From an uncultured Bacteroidota bacterium (GTDB lineage Bacteria; Bacteroidota; Bacteroidia; Bacteroidales; P3): DNA of 64,000 nt. The notes below the pieces were generated by a model, which did not search any database, had not been told where the DNA came from, and saw only the letters and a program-made list of their open reading frames with translations. The position numbers were made by a program, and so were the translations under genes. Numbering within the stretch: position 1 is the stretch's first letter; each line of letters begins with the position of its first letter. Positions 20,780 to 30,713 of this stretch are shown one piece after another. The stretch lies in assembly GCA_902791695.1 (NCBI GenBank), contig CADAWR010000003.1:186001-250000 (forward strand), written 5' to 3'.

Positions 20780-20807
20780 TATCTTTGCAAACCGATTTGC
20801 AAAGATA
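20780..20807. promoter_or_regulatory. Interlocked divergent promoters of lptD and the amidase gene
   Basis: TATCTTTG occurs on the plus strand at 20780-20787 and on the minus strand at 20800-20807. Together they make a perfect inverted repeat with 12-bp arms (TATCTTTGCAAA) around CCGA. Each is a Bacteroidota -7 element reading toward its own gene, so the two start sites lie almost on top of each other. Confidence 0.7.
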
Positions 20808-20840
20808 CAAACATTTTTTGAATGTTGATAATTAAATATT

Positions 20841-23405
20841 TTGCCGCTCAGTAAACAACATAGTGTCAGCCCCTTTTTCGCCTTCTTCGCGCTGGCGCTC
20901 CTGTTGCTGTCGGCCACTGCCGCCTCGGCGCAGACTGATATCGACACGCTGATGCGCATATCGCCCGACGCCGTAGACCAACTGGTGAAGTACAAGGCCC
21001 GCGACTCGGTGGCCATGGATCTCTCCTCACGCCGTGCTTTCCTCTATAGTGACGGCAAAATAGATTACGGCGAGATGATACTGGAGGCCGACCGTATTGA
21101 GGTTGACTTCGGCAAGCAGACCCTCCATGCCTATGGCACCACCGACACCGCCGGCGAGGCCGTCGGACGTCCCTTCTTCAAGCAAGATGAGGACGAGTAC
21201 CATGCCGACACCATCACCTACAACTACAACTCTCAGAAGGGTATCATCCAGAGCGTTATCACACAAGAGGGCGAGGGTTACCTCCACGGCAAGAAGGTCA
21301 AGAAGCTCAACGACTCCGTCATGTATCTCAGCGGCGGCAGCTACACCACCTGCAACTACGCCCACCCCCATTTCGCCATCAACTTCACCAAGTCCAAGCT
21401 CATCACGGGCGACAAGATCGTCACCGGTCCGGCATGGATCACCGTCGAGGATGCCCCCACACCCATAGCCGTCCCCTTCGCTTTCTTCCCCATCACCCAC
21501 GACCGAGCCTCGGGCCTCATCATTCCATCTTACGGCTGGATGAACTACCGCGGCTATTACCTCAAGGACGGCGGCTACTACTGGGCCATCAACGACAATG
21601 TAGACCTCTCGCTCCTCGGCGAGATTTACACTAACCTCTCGTGGGCCGGTGAGGTCAAGTCCAACTACTACCGCCGCTACCGCTACAAAGGTCTCTTCGA
21701 CATGCGCCTGGGGCGCACCTTCACCGGCATCCGCGGCGACCCCAACACCTTCAACGCCTACAGCGACTTCAAGCTCACCTGGCAGCACGACCAGGACGCC
21801 AAGGCCAACCCCTACAGCCGCTTCTCCGCCAACGTCAACCTCCAGAGCCGCAACTACAACAAGAACACTACCAACCGCAACGACTACTTCAACAGCACCA
21901 CCACCTCCAGCATCAGCTACAACGCTAAGCTGGGCTCCTACCTAAACCTCGCCGCCACAGCACGCGAGTCCTACAACGCCCAGACCGGCGTGATGAACAT
22001 CAAGCTGCCTTCCATCACCCTCTCCTCGGTCACTATCTACCCCCTGCGCCGCAAGAAACCCGTGGGCGGCTACCGCTGGTACGAGAACATCTCGCTCTCC
22101 TATGTCATGAACGCCGAGGACAATATCACCGCACAGGACTCGGACCTCTTCAAGCAGGTCACCATCGACCGCATGCAGTACGGTATCCAGCACAGCATAC
22201 CCCTTAGCAGTACTGTCAAGGTACTCAAATACTTCACCTGGACCAACAGCCTCACCTACCACGAGCGCTGGCACTGGAGCACCATCAACAAGAACTACGA
22301 CACCGCCACAGGCACCCTCACCATAGACACCGTCCGCGGCTTCCGCTCCAACCGCGACTTCTCCTTCACCTCCAACCTCAGCACCCGCGTCTACGGTATG
22401 TTCCAGTTCAAGCACGGCCCCCTCAAGGCCTTACGCCACGTTATCAACCCCTCCGTGGGCTTCAACTTCCGCCCCGACTTCGGCGCCGCTCACCTCGGCT
22501 ACTGGAAGGAATACACTGACAACACGGGCTACGTGCACCGCTACTCCATCTTCGAACAAAGCCTCTATGGCGGTCCGCCCGACGGCCGCAGCGGACAGCT
22601 CCGCGTCTCCATTGGCAACAACCTCGAGGTCAAGGTGCAGAACCCCTTCGACACCGCGGCGGAGGTTAAGAAAGTCACCCTCATCGAGAACCTCGCTTTC
22701 AGCGGAAGCTACGACCTCGCCAAGGACTCGCTCAACTTCAGCAACCTCTCAGTCACAGGCCGCACCACCCTCTTCCGCTCCGTGGTCATCAACTACAGCG
22801 GCTCCTTCTGCCCTTATGTCATCGACTCCATAGGCAACATGCACAACCGCTTCCTCTGGAAAGAGGAGCGCAAACTCTTCCGAACCCAGAACTCCACCTG
22901 GAGCGCACAGCTCTCCCTCAACCTCAACAACAACACCTTCAAGGCTGACGGTGAGAAAAGCAAGGGCCAGCCCGTCTACTCCCTCCTCCAGACTCCCTAC
23001 AACTACAGCCCCACCATGCTCATGGGCGGCTACGTGGATTTCAGCGTACCCTGGAACATCAGCGTCAGCTACTCCTTCAGCCACGTCAGCTCCTATGTGG
23101 CCCGCGAACGCAACCTCAAGAGCGAGACCATCCAGAGTATCAGCCTCAGCGGCAATCTCAGCCTCACACCCAACTGGAAGCTCGCCATGACCACCGGCTA
23201 CGACTTCGTCAACCACGGCATGTCCTACACCACTATCGACATCTACCGTGACCTCCACTGCTGGGAGATGCGCTTCTCGTGGGTACCCTTCGGCTACTAC
23301 CGCAGCTGGTCGTTCCAAATCAACATCAAGGCCGACGCCCTCCGTGACGTCAAGTACGAGAAGCGCGAGAGCTACCTCGAGAATCAGGGTTATTACTCCT
23401 ATTAA
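20841..23405 (+). CDS. lptD: Outer-membrane LPS assembly protein LptD
   Basis: Predicted LPS transporter of the outer membrane, 854 residues. A signal peptide (about 1-31, LALLLLSATAASAQ) is followed by an OstA/LptA-like N-terminal part with FLYSDGKIDYGEMILEADRI. The large beta-barrel follows, including PFAFFPITHDRASGLIIPSY, and aromatic-rich strands continue to the C-terminus. The start codon is TTG at 20841; no ATG is available in frame after the upstream stop at 20829. Its barrel is typical of Bacteroidota LptD. It is followed 12 bases later by the merR-type gene. Confidence 0.88.
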   Translation: MPLSKQHSVSPFFAFFALALLLLSATAASAQTDIDTLMRISPDAVDQLVKYKARDSVAMDLSSRRAFLYSDGKIDYGEMILEADRIEVDFGKQTLHAYGTTDTAGEAVGRPFFKQDEDEYHADTITYNYNSQKGIIQSVITQEGEGYLHGKKVKKLNDSVMYLSGGSYTTCNYAHPHFAINFTKSKLITGDKIVTGPAWITVEDAPTPIAVPFAFFPITHDRASGLIIPSYGWMNYRGYYLKDGGYYWAINDNVDLSLLGEIYTNLSWAGEVKSNYYRRYRYKGLFDMRLGRTFTGIRGDPNTFNAYSDFKLTWQHDQDAKANPYSRFSANVNLQSRNYNKNTTNRNDYFNSTTTSSISYNAKLGSYLNLAATARESYNAQTGVMNIKLPSITLSSVTIYPLRRKKPVGGYRWYENISLSYVMNAEDNITAQDSDLFKQVTIDRMQYGIQHSIPLSSTVKVLKYFTWTNSLTYHERWHWSTINKNYDTATGTLTIDTVRGFRSNRDFSFTSNLSTRVYGMFQFKHGPLKALRHVINPSVGFNFRPDFGAAHLGYWKEYTDNTGYVHRYSIFEQSLYGGPPDGRSGQLRVSIGNNLEVKVQNPFDTAAEVKKVTLIENLAFSGSYDLAKDSLNFSNLSVTGRTTLFRSVVINYSGSFCPYVIDSIGNMHNRFLWKEERKLFRTQNSTWSAQLSLNLNNNTFKADGEKSKGQPVYSLLQTPYNYSPTMLMGGYVDFSVPWNISVSYSFSHVSSYVARERNLKSETIQSISLSGNLSLTPNWKLAMTTGYDFVNHGMSYTTIDIYRDLHCWEMRFSWVPFGYYRSWSFQINIKADALRDVKYEKRESYLENQGYYSY

Positions 23406-23417
23406 ACAACAGCTATT

Positions 23418-23732
23418 ATGGAAGACAAACTGTACTATTCTATCGGCGAGGTCGCCGCCATGCTTGGCGAAGCTCCCTCGGTGCTGCGCTTCTGGGAGGG
23501 CGAATTCCCGCAGCTGCACCCCGTGAAGAACAAGCGCGGCGTGCGCTCCTACACGCGCCACGATATAGAGCTTCTGCAGCGCATCCGCTACCTCACGCGC
23601 GACTGCGGCTACACCCTCGAGGGCGCGCGCGAGCAGATGCGAACGCGCCCCGTCGAAGACCCCCGTATGCAGGTCATCCAGAACCTCACCGACCTCCGCG
23701 CCTTCCTCGTCGACCTCAAAGAACAGCTGTAA
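23418..23732 (+). CDS. MerR-family transcriptional regulator, short
   Basis: It has 104 residues. The MerR DNA-binding domain is complete: YSIGEVAAMLGEAPSVLRFW (first helix-turn-helix) then a wing with GVRSYTRHDIELLQRIRYL. A short C-terminal helix (about 80-104) replaces a ligand domain, so it may act by DNA binding alone. It is probably cotranscribed with lptD. The last 44 codons recur as a fragment at 30489-30626, showing that this gene was caught in a segmental duplication with the adjacent surface-protein gene. Confidence 0.88.
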   Translation: MEDKLYYSIGEVAAMLGEAPSVLRFWEGEFPQLHPVKNKRGVRSYTRHDIELLQRIRYLTRDCGYTLEGAREQMRTRPVEDPRMQVIQNLTDLRAFLVDLKEQL

Positions 23733-23756
23733 ACACCCTCTGCAACAATAAAAAAA

Positions 23757-23790
23757 ACGGCGGGAGGCTCACCAATAGACCTCCCGCCGT
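23757..23790 (-). terminator. Terminator of the 2082-residue surface protein gene
   Basis: An 11-bp perfect stem (ACGGCGGGAGG/CCTCCCGCCGT) is followed on the minus strand by eight T residues. It also lies just after the merR stop on the other strand. Confidence 0.85.
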
Positions 23791-23818
23791 CTGTCTCCGT
23801 CCCTTATGGGGACTTAGT

Positions 23819-26800
23819 TTATCTCTTGACAATCTTGCTCACGGAACCTTCAGCACGGAGCATGTAGACACCGCTCTGCAGGGCGCTGAGGTCAAGCATG
23901 TTGCTGCCCTCGGCGAGGCTGTAGGAAGCCATACGACGGCCGGCGAGGTCGTAGAGCTCGGCCTGCATCGGACGGCTCACGCTGACGTTGACATAGCTGG
24001 TCGTGGGGTTCGGCCACACCATCACGCTGACGGCCTCGACACCTGCAATGCCGACGGGAACGCTCACGGGGTGGATCTCCATGGGATAGACATATGTGTA
24101 GTACCATATTCCATTGTACTCCATGCTGTCGACAACGACACCGGCAGTGGGGTCGCACCACTTCTCGAAGTCACCGTTGCCAAGCATCTGGCTCAGACCG
24201 GCATCCATGAAGCCATTGCGCTTGCTCTCCCAGTAGTCGCTGGCACCACGGAGGGTGTCACCTTCGGCCACAGCGAAAAGGATATCGCCCAGCCCCCAAT
24301 CGCCAGCCACCCAGCTAAAGCGCGAGTCGGCTTCCATGATGTCATCCATCACCTGCTGGACGCTCACACTGTCGGTGCTGAACTTGTAGCCCCAGGCCAG
24401 AGCCGTGTCGGCCCAGTTGACGGCCAGCACAACCTGATTGTTACCTTCGCCAACCCAGTAGACAATCTCGTTGGCGGCAATGGTGGCCTCAACAGGGGCA
24501 GGAGGCTCGGGGACGCTGTCAATGCGCTCATTGAGCACTGCTACTCCGGAGAGGTCGAAACCACCCGACATATTGTCGGTAGGCCACGGATCGTTGATGA
24601 TATGTCCAAAGGCATCGTAGGTGCCATACTGCGGGTTGATGCTGCCAACAACATCTACAACACGGACATAGACGATGCTGTCTATATTGATGCCGGTGCT
24701 GTCGGCCAGCTCGGCGAGGTCGAACGGAGTACCGTAACCGATACGGAATTTACCAGCCAGATTGTTGATGAAAGTGGGATCGGTAGCACCTGTGCTGTTA
24801 GTCTGAGTCTCGGTCTGCGTAAGACTGGTGGCGGGGAAGCGCACAAAACGCTCGCCGTCAGAGCTCACCTCGACAAAGGCCAGCTCAAGGAATGAATCAC
24901 CAAAGCTATTTTCGTAGACGGCAAAGTCGGGACCTTCACCGTTGCGGATGGGATGCGTGAAGGTGAGGGTGGCGGAGCCGCCGTCACCGAGACTGACGAC
25001 CTGCAATGAGTTGTTCAACGTTGCCATACCAAGGGCATTGCTGTCGACGCCGGTAGAAGCCACAGGCCCTTCAGGGTTGGCTATACTCTGGGGACCGCGT
25101 ACCACATTTATACCGGTAGCCCAGGCCACAATGGCACTGCTGTCGGCCTTGATGGCGTTGCAGCCTTCGGTACCTACGGCTCCACAGAAGGGGCCATGTT
25201 CGGGCTGCGGAGTGGGAGGAATGGTACCGGTAGTGTCTGGAACAGTGACCGGGTGTATCGTCATTGGGAACACATAAGTATAGAAGATGCCATATTCGCC
25301 ATAATCAACACTGTCAACGACAGTGCCGGCAGCGGGGTCTCCCCATTTCTTGAAGTCGCCATTGACGAGCATCTGTCCCATACCGTTGTCGCTGGCCCCG
25401 TTAAGCAGACTGTTCCACCAGTTGCCTGTAGTAATACCCAGAGTATCGGTCATACCGGCGGCAGTGTCTATATAGTTGATGTCGGAAATCATTCCGCTAC
25501 CAAGGACACTGAGACGCGGGTCAGCGGCGGCTATGTCTGTCATCATGGTCTCGGTAGAGACACTGTCGGTTGCAAAGCGGTAACCCCAAGCCAACGCAGT
25601 ATCGGCCCAGTTGACAGCCAAAACAACTGCATTCTGACCTTCACCGACCCAGTACAGTATGTCGCTGGCGGCAATGGTGGCATCAACGGGAGCAGGAGGT
25701 TCGGGAACGACGGGAGTGGTGTCAACGGCAACCTTGAGGTTGTCAATGCCACAATAGTAGTTGGCCGGGGCATCGCCAGTATGAGTGGTGTCGGTGCTCT
25801 TCCAAAGAAGGGTCAGACGGGCATTGTCAGGGATACTTGCAGCATGGGCCGTAAAATCAACCGTGTCGTGGTGCAGCACTCTAAAGTCGGTGGATATAGA
25901 GTCAATGGCCACGAAATCAGACGTGTCACTCACAATGTAACCCACAAGCAAGGCGGCACCCGAACGGGCAGAAGTGCGGTGGTCAAAGGTGAGAACTGTC
26001 TGGCTGAGGGGATGGTCGAACATGGGCAAAATAGCATATCTCTTGGTGCCAAAGTCTCTCTCATTGGCGATATAGGTACCATAGGTGCCGTCATAATGTC
26101 CGTATGCGATGAAGCCGAAATAAGGATCGTTGACATTGACACAACCGTAGCTGTTTGTATTGGGAGCAAAACCGATGCCTCCGAACCAGGTGCTGGCGGT
26201 AGCCGTTGTGTCATAGTTGGCAGTGAAACGGCCATTGCCAAGAACTGTCCAGCACTCGGGCTGGGGTGCACTGGCAAAATATACACGCATACTCTCGTCG
26301 GTAGTGTAACCAGCGAAGTTCTCCTCGTAGGGAAGCGTGTGGATGGTGTTGCAGAGCACTATCGTGTCTACATGTGTTGTGTCTGGAATAGAAGATGCAG
26401 CATGGACACTCAGGTTGTCGATTCGGATATCATTGTCGACTCCACCAACAGTGCTTTCACCATAGAAAGCCAGGCGGACGACCTGTCCCGTGAAGGCAGC
26501 GAGGGAGACAGTGGCCTGGGAGATGCTATTGGTCAGGGCGGCATACGAATAGTTATCACGTTCGGTGTCACTTCCCCATGAGGCTACCGGCGTCCAAATG
26601 GTACCGCCGTCGGTGGTGGCCAAAACAACGAAGCGATCGTCGTCAATACCAGTACCGGTCTCGGGAGCATCGGCATCATTATACGAGGTAAGCATATAGT
26701 CGAATGTCAGCTCGGCATCCTCAACGAGGTCAATCTCCGGAGTCACAAGCCAGTATTTACATGAAGTACCATATATATTAAGCTTCACATGCGACGAGCC

Positions 26801-29800
26801 GTCGAAAGCAGTGGTGGAACGTGTCCAACCGCTGGTAGTGGCAGACAACGTGGCGCTGTTGGTAGCATCATTATAAAGGCCTTGGTAGCGGTTCCAGCAG
26901 GTGAGCTGGTTAGCGTTGGTAATGTTCTCAAAATCTGTACTCCATGGCATGGAGACAGGGGCACACGAGGTGGCGAAAGTCTCCGTGCGGGCATTGGTAG
27001 GTGCTCCCCAGCAGATGCTGCGTACATCTACGGTATAGTTGGTGCTGGGGTTGAGGCCAGTGAGCTCATAGCTGGTAGCACCGGTGACGGTGGCGCTGTC
27101 GGCAGAGGTACCGTCGCTCCAACGCACTATGTAGGAACCTGCTTCACTGGGATCTGTCCAGGTAAGGGTGGCGCCATAGGCCGACACACCGGAGACTGTC
27201 AGTGTGGCAGGACGGTTGCAGCTACTGATGGTGTCGACGACCAGGCTGTCGATATAGCTGGTGAAGGCCGTTGTGCTGGTACTGGTCTGCATGATGGTGA
27301 TGCGGTTGCCAGTGCCGGTATAGGCGCCGAGCTCCACCTCAAATTCATTCCAACCAACGACGGAAGGTGTGAGGGTGGCTATGCGGGTGAAGGTGTTGGT
27401 GTCGGCAACACTGTCGCTGACGCCGACGGCAATCTTCACTTTGTTGATATTGGTGGTGCTGCCACCATATTTATAGAAGAAGCTCACCTTAAGGGTATTC
27501 ATATTGGCATCTATCTCGGGCAGATAAACCACCGAATACTCCTTGATAGCCGTGCTTGAAGCGCCCTTGGAGTATATCTTAAGTGACTTGAAACCGTTGA
27601 GGGCATTGGCTGTACCAGAGGCGCAATAGGGGTAGTTGTTAGTGACCAGTCGGCTCGAGGAGTTCATGTAAAGGCGATTCCAGCAGCGGTCCATGCCTTC
27701 CGACTGGCTGGCCGTCCAGCTCTCGAAGTTCTCCACAAAGGGAAGCTCTATGATGGGGCCGCACAAGGTGTTCACCATGATGGTGTGGGGCATCGTGAGA
27801 CTGCCGTCTTCACAGACGGAGACTACACGCAACTGATATTCGGTCGAGGCAGTCAGGCCCGTGACAATGGCGACGGTGTCATATATGTCGGTGCTGTCGA
27901 CAAAGTTTTCGATGCTGAGGTAGTAGCGGTAGTGGTTCACTGTCGTGGGGTCGGCAATATGGAGCGTGAAACTCTCGGTAGTGATGCTGTCGACGCTGAT
28001 GCCTTGTGCACGGACGCAGGCGGGCATCTCATGCACGTCGATGTCGTCAATATACCACGACTTGGCCGAACCGCCGCTGGGTAGATAACGCATGGCGATA
28101 CGGGAACCGTTGGGAGCATCGGGGAAGACTGCGGCACAAAGGTCGTAGCCATTGGTAAACCGGGCACAGGGGTAGTTGGCTACAGCGACAAAGGTACTGC
28201 TGTCGGCGGCATCGGTGATATATCCAACCTGCAGCGAGCCACCAAAATTACCAGTCTCCGACGGACGGGCCATGAAGCTTATCTCAAGGGTGTTAATCTC
28301 CTGGTCGAGTTCGGGCAGCACCAGTATGTCGCGCGAGTCACTGTTGTTGCCATATATACGCAAGGTATAGCCGTCTGTACCATAAGCGTAGGTTGAGCTC
28401 TGCGACGGGGTGAAGAGCTCCAGGCGGTCAAGGTTGCGGCCTTTGAGGAAAGCCCAGCAGGGTAGCGTGCTGTCGGCAACGGCGTAGCCATAGCCGTTGG
28501 CAACGTCGACAAACTGGCTGAAGTCCTCATGATAAGGAACGGCGATGGGGCCGCAGGCGGTACGGAACGAAGCCTCGGTGACGCCTGTGGTGGTGTCGGA
28601 ACAGAGGGTCCTCACTCTCACCACATAGCGCGTGTTGGGGAGCAAGTCGTTGAGGGTATAGGTATTGGTGTAAATCTCCACACTGTCCTCAGCCACATAT
28701 ATCCTATAATGATTAGAACTGTTGGGGTCGGTGATGGTGAGGGTGGCCGACGAGGCGGTGATGTCGCTGGCCAGCACCTGCGAGGGCTTCACACACGAGG
28801 GCAATTCGGCAACGGTGATATTGTCAATATAGGAATAGCTGTTGTCATTTCTGCGCAGGGCCAAACGGCCTTCAGTGATGCCGGCGAAGGTCACGTCAAA
28901 GTGGTTCCATCCACTGCCGGTGGGCAAGCACAAGGCTACGGGAATGAAGGTACTGTCGTGGTTGATATCAGTGATGACTCCGGCTTCGAAACCATGCCCA
29001 TAAGTCGACAGCACGTCGAAGCTGAGCTGCAGGTTTTCGGGAGTATCATCAAACGGAGGCAGCACAAAAATGGTCGGGCTGCTGATACGGCTTGAGGCAT
29101 AGAGGCACTTGCCACCAGTGGGATTGACCGACGAAGAGCTGTTGATGTATGGATCACTGTCGCTGTAGGGGTTAATCAAATCCCAGCAGAAGACCTGGCT
29201 GGCGAACGAGACCGATGCAGAAGAATACGAAAGACCGTTGTAGGACTGGAAATCCTCTACCCAGGGGAGGTTGTCATGTGCTATGGTGACGCACGGCGTG
29301 CGGAACGAGGCATCGCGCGACGAGGTCTGCGTGCCGTCCGGGCAGTTGGAAAACACCTTCACCTTATATCCAGTGTTGGCCGTAAGGTCAGTGTAGGAGA
29401 TGGTCTGAGTGTAGATGACGCTGCTGTCCACCAGCGAGTCGCCAGCGTAGAGCTTCACAGTGTAGTCGTTGACATAGGCAGTGTCGGTGATGTTCACCGT
29501 AGCGGTAGCGGTCGTGATACCTGTCACACTGACGGCCTGCGCTTTGGGACAGGAGACAACGGCGTTGGGATTGGTGGCTGCGGTGGCAGTGGTCAGGGTA
29601 AACATACAGCTACCACTGACTTCCATCAAGTCTCCGTTAGCTACAGGCTGGTTATTGTAGGCGTTGGGGGCCCACGAACCATTCAGCATATAGCACCATC
29701 CGTACGACGACGAGCCGACGAGGTCGCCGTCATTGTACAGGATGTCCTGCATCAAACTGCCGCTGAACGAATAGGTAAGGCGCTCGTCATGGGTGGCAAT

Positions 29801-30067
29801 CGAGTCAATCAACGCCAAAGCCGTAGTGCTGCCGTTCCAGCGTACACCCCAGGCAAGGGCGAAATCGCCGGTAGGATTGTCGTCCCATCCGATAACCACA
29901 ACAGCCGAATTGCTTCCTGTGCCCACCCAGAACTGGACATCGGAAGCCTGAAAGCTTACATTTTTGCCCCGTACGGGCTGTTTATGGCCGGCGTTATTGC
30001 CCAACTGGGCCGTCGCACCAAAGGCCATGGCCAGCCCCAGAGCAATTGTTACTAATTTTTTTACCAT
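23819..30067 (-). CDS. Giant T9SS-exported surface protein under a B12 riboswitch
   Basis: It has 2082 residues. The layout is: signal peptide (1-21); Trp-Gly-rich domain copy 1 (about 42-155, FWVGTGSN then LAWGVRW); fibronectin-III-like segments at about 172, 424, 684 and 949, alternating with five jelly-roll segments resembling cleaved-adhesin domains (about 262, 502, 766, 1032 and 1239 onward); WG domain copy 2 (about 1462-1620); a separate domain (about 1624-1850) with PDFAVYENSF; WG domain copy 3 (about 1860-2000); and a T9SS type A sorting domain (about 2005-2082) with VWPNPTTS and ending SKIVKR. It is expected on the outer surface. A cobalamin riboswitch in the 5' leader predicts repression by B12. 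Corrinoid binding is inferred only from this. A paralogue of 411 residues lies next door. Confidence 0.85.
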   Translation of the reverse strand: MVKKLVTIALGLAMAFGATAQLGNNAGHKQPVRGKNVSFQASDVQFWVGTGSNSAVVVIGWDDNPTGDFALAWGVRWNGSTTALALIDSIATHDERLTYSFSGSLMQDILYNDGDLVGSSSYGWCYMLNGSWAPNAYNNQPVANGDLMEVSGSCMFTLTTATAATNPNAVVSCPKAQAVSVTGITTATATVNITDTAYVNDYTVKLYAGDSLVDSSVIYTQTISYTDLTANTGYKVKVFSNCPDGTQTSSRDASFRTPCVTIAHDNLPWVEDFQSYNGLSYSSASVSFASQVFCWDLINPYSDSDPYINSSSSVNPTGGKCLYASSRISSPTIFVLPPFDDTPENLQLSFDVLSTYGHGFEAGVITDINHDSTFIPVALCLPTGSGWNHFDVTFAGITEGRLALRRNDNSYSYIDNITVAELPSCVKPSQVLASDITASSATLTITDPNSSNHYRIYVAEDSVEIYTNTYTLNDLLPNTRYVVRVRTLCSDTTTGVTEASFRTACGPIAVPYHEDFSQFVDVANGYGYAVADSTLPCWAFLKGRNLDRLELFTPSQSSTYAYGTDGYTLRIYGNNSDSRDILVLPELDQEINTLEISFMARPSETGNFGGSLQVGYITDAADSSTFVAVANYPCARFTNGYDLCAAVFPDAPNGSRIAMRYLPSGGSAKSWYIDDIDVHEMPACVRAQGISVDSITTESFTLHIADPTTVNHYRYYLSIENFVDSTDIYDTVAIVTGLTASTEYQLRVVSVCEDGSLTMPHTIMVNTLCGPIIELPFVENFESWTASQSEGMDRCWNRLYMNSSSRLVTNNYPYCASGTANALNGFKSLKIYSKGASSTAIKEYSVVYLPEIDANMNTLKVSFFYKYGGSTTNINKVKIAVGVSDSVADTNTFTRIATLTPSVVGWNEFEVELGAYTGTGNRITIMQTSTSTTAFTSYIDSLVVDTISSCNRPATLTVSGVSAYGATLTWTDPSEAGSYIVRWSDGTSADSATVTGATSYELTGLNPSTNYTVDVRSICWGAPTNARTETFATSCAPVSMPWSTDFENITNANQLTCWNRYQGLYNDATNSATLSATTSGWTRSTTAFDGSSHVKLNIYGTSCKYWLVTPEIDLVEDAELTFDYMLTSYNDADAPETGTGIDDDRFVVLATTDGGTIWTPVASWGSDTERDNYSYAALTNSISQATVSLAAFTGQVVRLAFYGESTVGGVDNDIRIDNLSVHAASSIPDTTHVDTIVLCNTIHTLPYEENFAGYTTDESMRVYFASAPQPECWTVLGNGRFTANYDTTATASTWFGGIGFAPNTNSYGCVNVNDPYFGFIAYGHYDGTYGTYIANERDFGTKRYAILPMFDHPLSQTVLTFDHRTSARSGAALLVGYIVSDTSDFVAIDSISTDFRVLHHDTVDFTAHAASIPDNARLTLLWKSTDTTHTGDAPANYYCGIDNLKVAVDTTPVVPEPPAPVDATIAASDILYWVGEGQNAVVLAVNWADTALAWGYRFATDSVSTETMMTDIAAADPRLSVLGSGMISDINYIDTAAGMTDTLGITTGNWWNSLLNGASDNGMGQMLVNGDFKKWGDPAAGTVVDSVDYGEYGIFYTYVFPMTIHPVTVPDTTGTIPPTPQPEHGPFCGAVGTEGCNAIKADSSAIVAWATGINVVRGPQSIANPEGPVASTGVDSNALGMATLNNSLQVVSLGDGGSATLTFTHPIRNGEGPDFAVYENSFGDSFLELAFVEVSSDGERFVRFPATSLTQTETQTNSTGATDPTFINNLAGKFRIGYGTPFDLAELADSTGINIDSIVYVRVVDVVGSINPQYGTYDAFGHIINDPWPTDNMSGGFDLSGVAVLNERIDSVPEPPAPVEATIAANEIVYWVGEGNNQVVLAVNWADTALAWGYKFSTDSVSVQQVMDDIMEADSRFSWVAGDWGLGDILFAVAEGDTLRGASDYWESKRNGFMDAGLSQMLGNGDFEKWCDPTAGVVVDSMEYNGIWYYTYVYPMEIHPVSVPVGIAGVEAVSVMVWPNPTTSYVNVSVSRPMQAELYDLAGRRMASYSLAEGSNMLDLSALQSGVYMLRAEGSVSKIVKR

Positions 30068-30243
30068 TTTTTTTGATACTTTTAATTGTTAATAAATGAT
30101 TTCCAATCTCCAGTATCGGCAAAACTGACGGGGGAAAAGTGTGCGCAAACACAGAAAATTGCCAAACACGCCACAATGGCGGTGCAAAGATCCTATGGTC
30201 GGGCTGCTTTTTCCTCGAAAGCATTACCGATATTTAACGATTT

Positions 30244-30408
30244 GGCAGGTCTTCTGGCTTACTCTGAGTACCCCGTCTTCCCATACGACTATGGCGCCGT
30301 ACAGTGACGTAGCAGATTGGGTCTCAACTCTTGAGCTTACAGCAGCGGGACTGCGCCGGACTCTCACCGGCTTCCCTCTTGGCGTCCTCTTCGGGCGACC
30401 AAATCGGT
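30244..30408 (-). promoter_or_regulatory. Cobalamin (B12) riboswitch 1
   Basis: The minus-strand transcript carries the hallmark segment GGGAAGCCGGTGAGAGTCCG, then GCGCAGTCCCGCTGCTGTAA, and ends with GAAGACCTGCC, the pattern of AdoCbl riboswitches. It lies in the leader of the 2082-residue protein gene, with about 175 bases between its end and the ATG. The start is directly after a -7 promoter element. Bacteroidota B12 switches normally repress uptake or synthesis genes when cobalamin is abundant. Confidence 0.92.
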
Positions 30409-30410
30409 TG

Positions 30411-30442
30411 CAAAAATACAAAAAAAATATTATACCACCAAA
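30411..30442 (-). promoter_or_regulatory. Promoter of riboswitch 1 transcript
   Basis: On the minus strand TTTG (30439-30442), a 20-base gap and TATTTTTG (30411-30418) match the Bacteroidota promoter. The predicted start site falls at the first base of the riboswitch. Confidence 0.75.
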
Positions 30443-30488
30443 TATTACCCGGTAATCGTCTTCTCCTCTTTTCCCCCTTCGTTCCTGC

Positions 30489-30626
30489 GCGCTCGACTGT
30501 GGCTACACCCTCGAAGGCGCAGGCGGGCAGATGCGAACGCGCCCCGTCGAAGACCCCAAGATGCAGGTCATCCAGAACCTCACCGACCTCCGCTCTTTCC
30601 TCCTCGACCTCAAGGAGCAGCTGTAA
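30489..30626 (+). pseudogene. merR 3'-end remnant
   Basis: Forty-four codons (30495-30626) read DCGYTLEGAGGQMRTRPVED and continue to the stop. They match the C-terminus of the merR-type gene at 23418-23732 with few changes, and the similarity continues through the terminator into the adjacent minus-strand gene. The frame is open but has no start or DNA-binding domain. It is a leftover of the duplication that created the second riboswitch-surface-protein unit. Confidence 0.88.
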
Positions 30627-30650
30627 CAGCCCTCTGTAACAATAAAAACA

Positions 30651-30685
30651 ACGGCGGGAGGCTCACCTAAGAGGCCTCCCGCCGT
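30651..30685 (-). terminator. Terminator of the 411-residue surface protein gene
   Basis: Same stem as at 23757-23790 (ACGGCGGGAGG/CCTCCCGCCGT) with a similar loop. It is followed on the minus strand by a T-rich tail. Confidence 0.82.
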
Positions 30686-30713
30686 TTGCTGTTTTCCCCT
30701 ATAGGGACTTAGT

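Noticed and set aside
25196..26581. 461-codon open frame opposite the giant surface protein
   Set aside because: The minus-strand frame has signal peptide, repeated domains and a sorting domain; the plus frame shows only compositional echoes.
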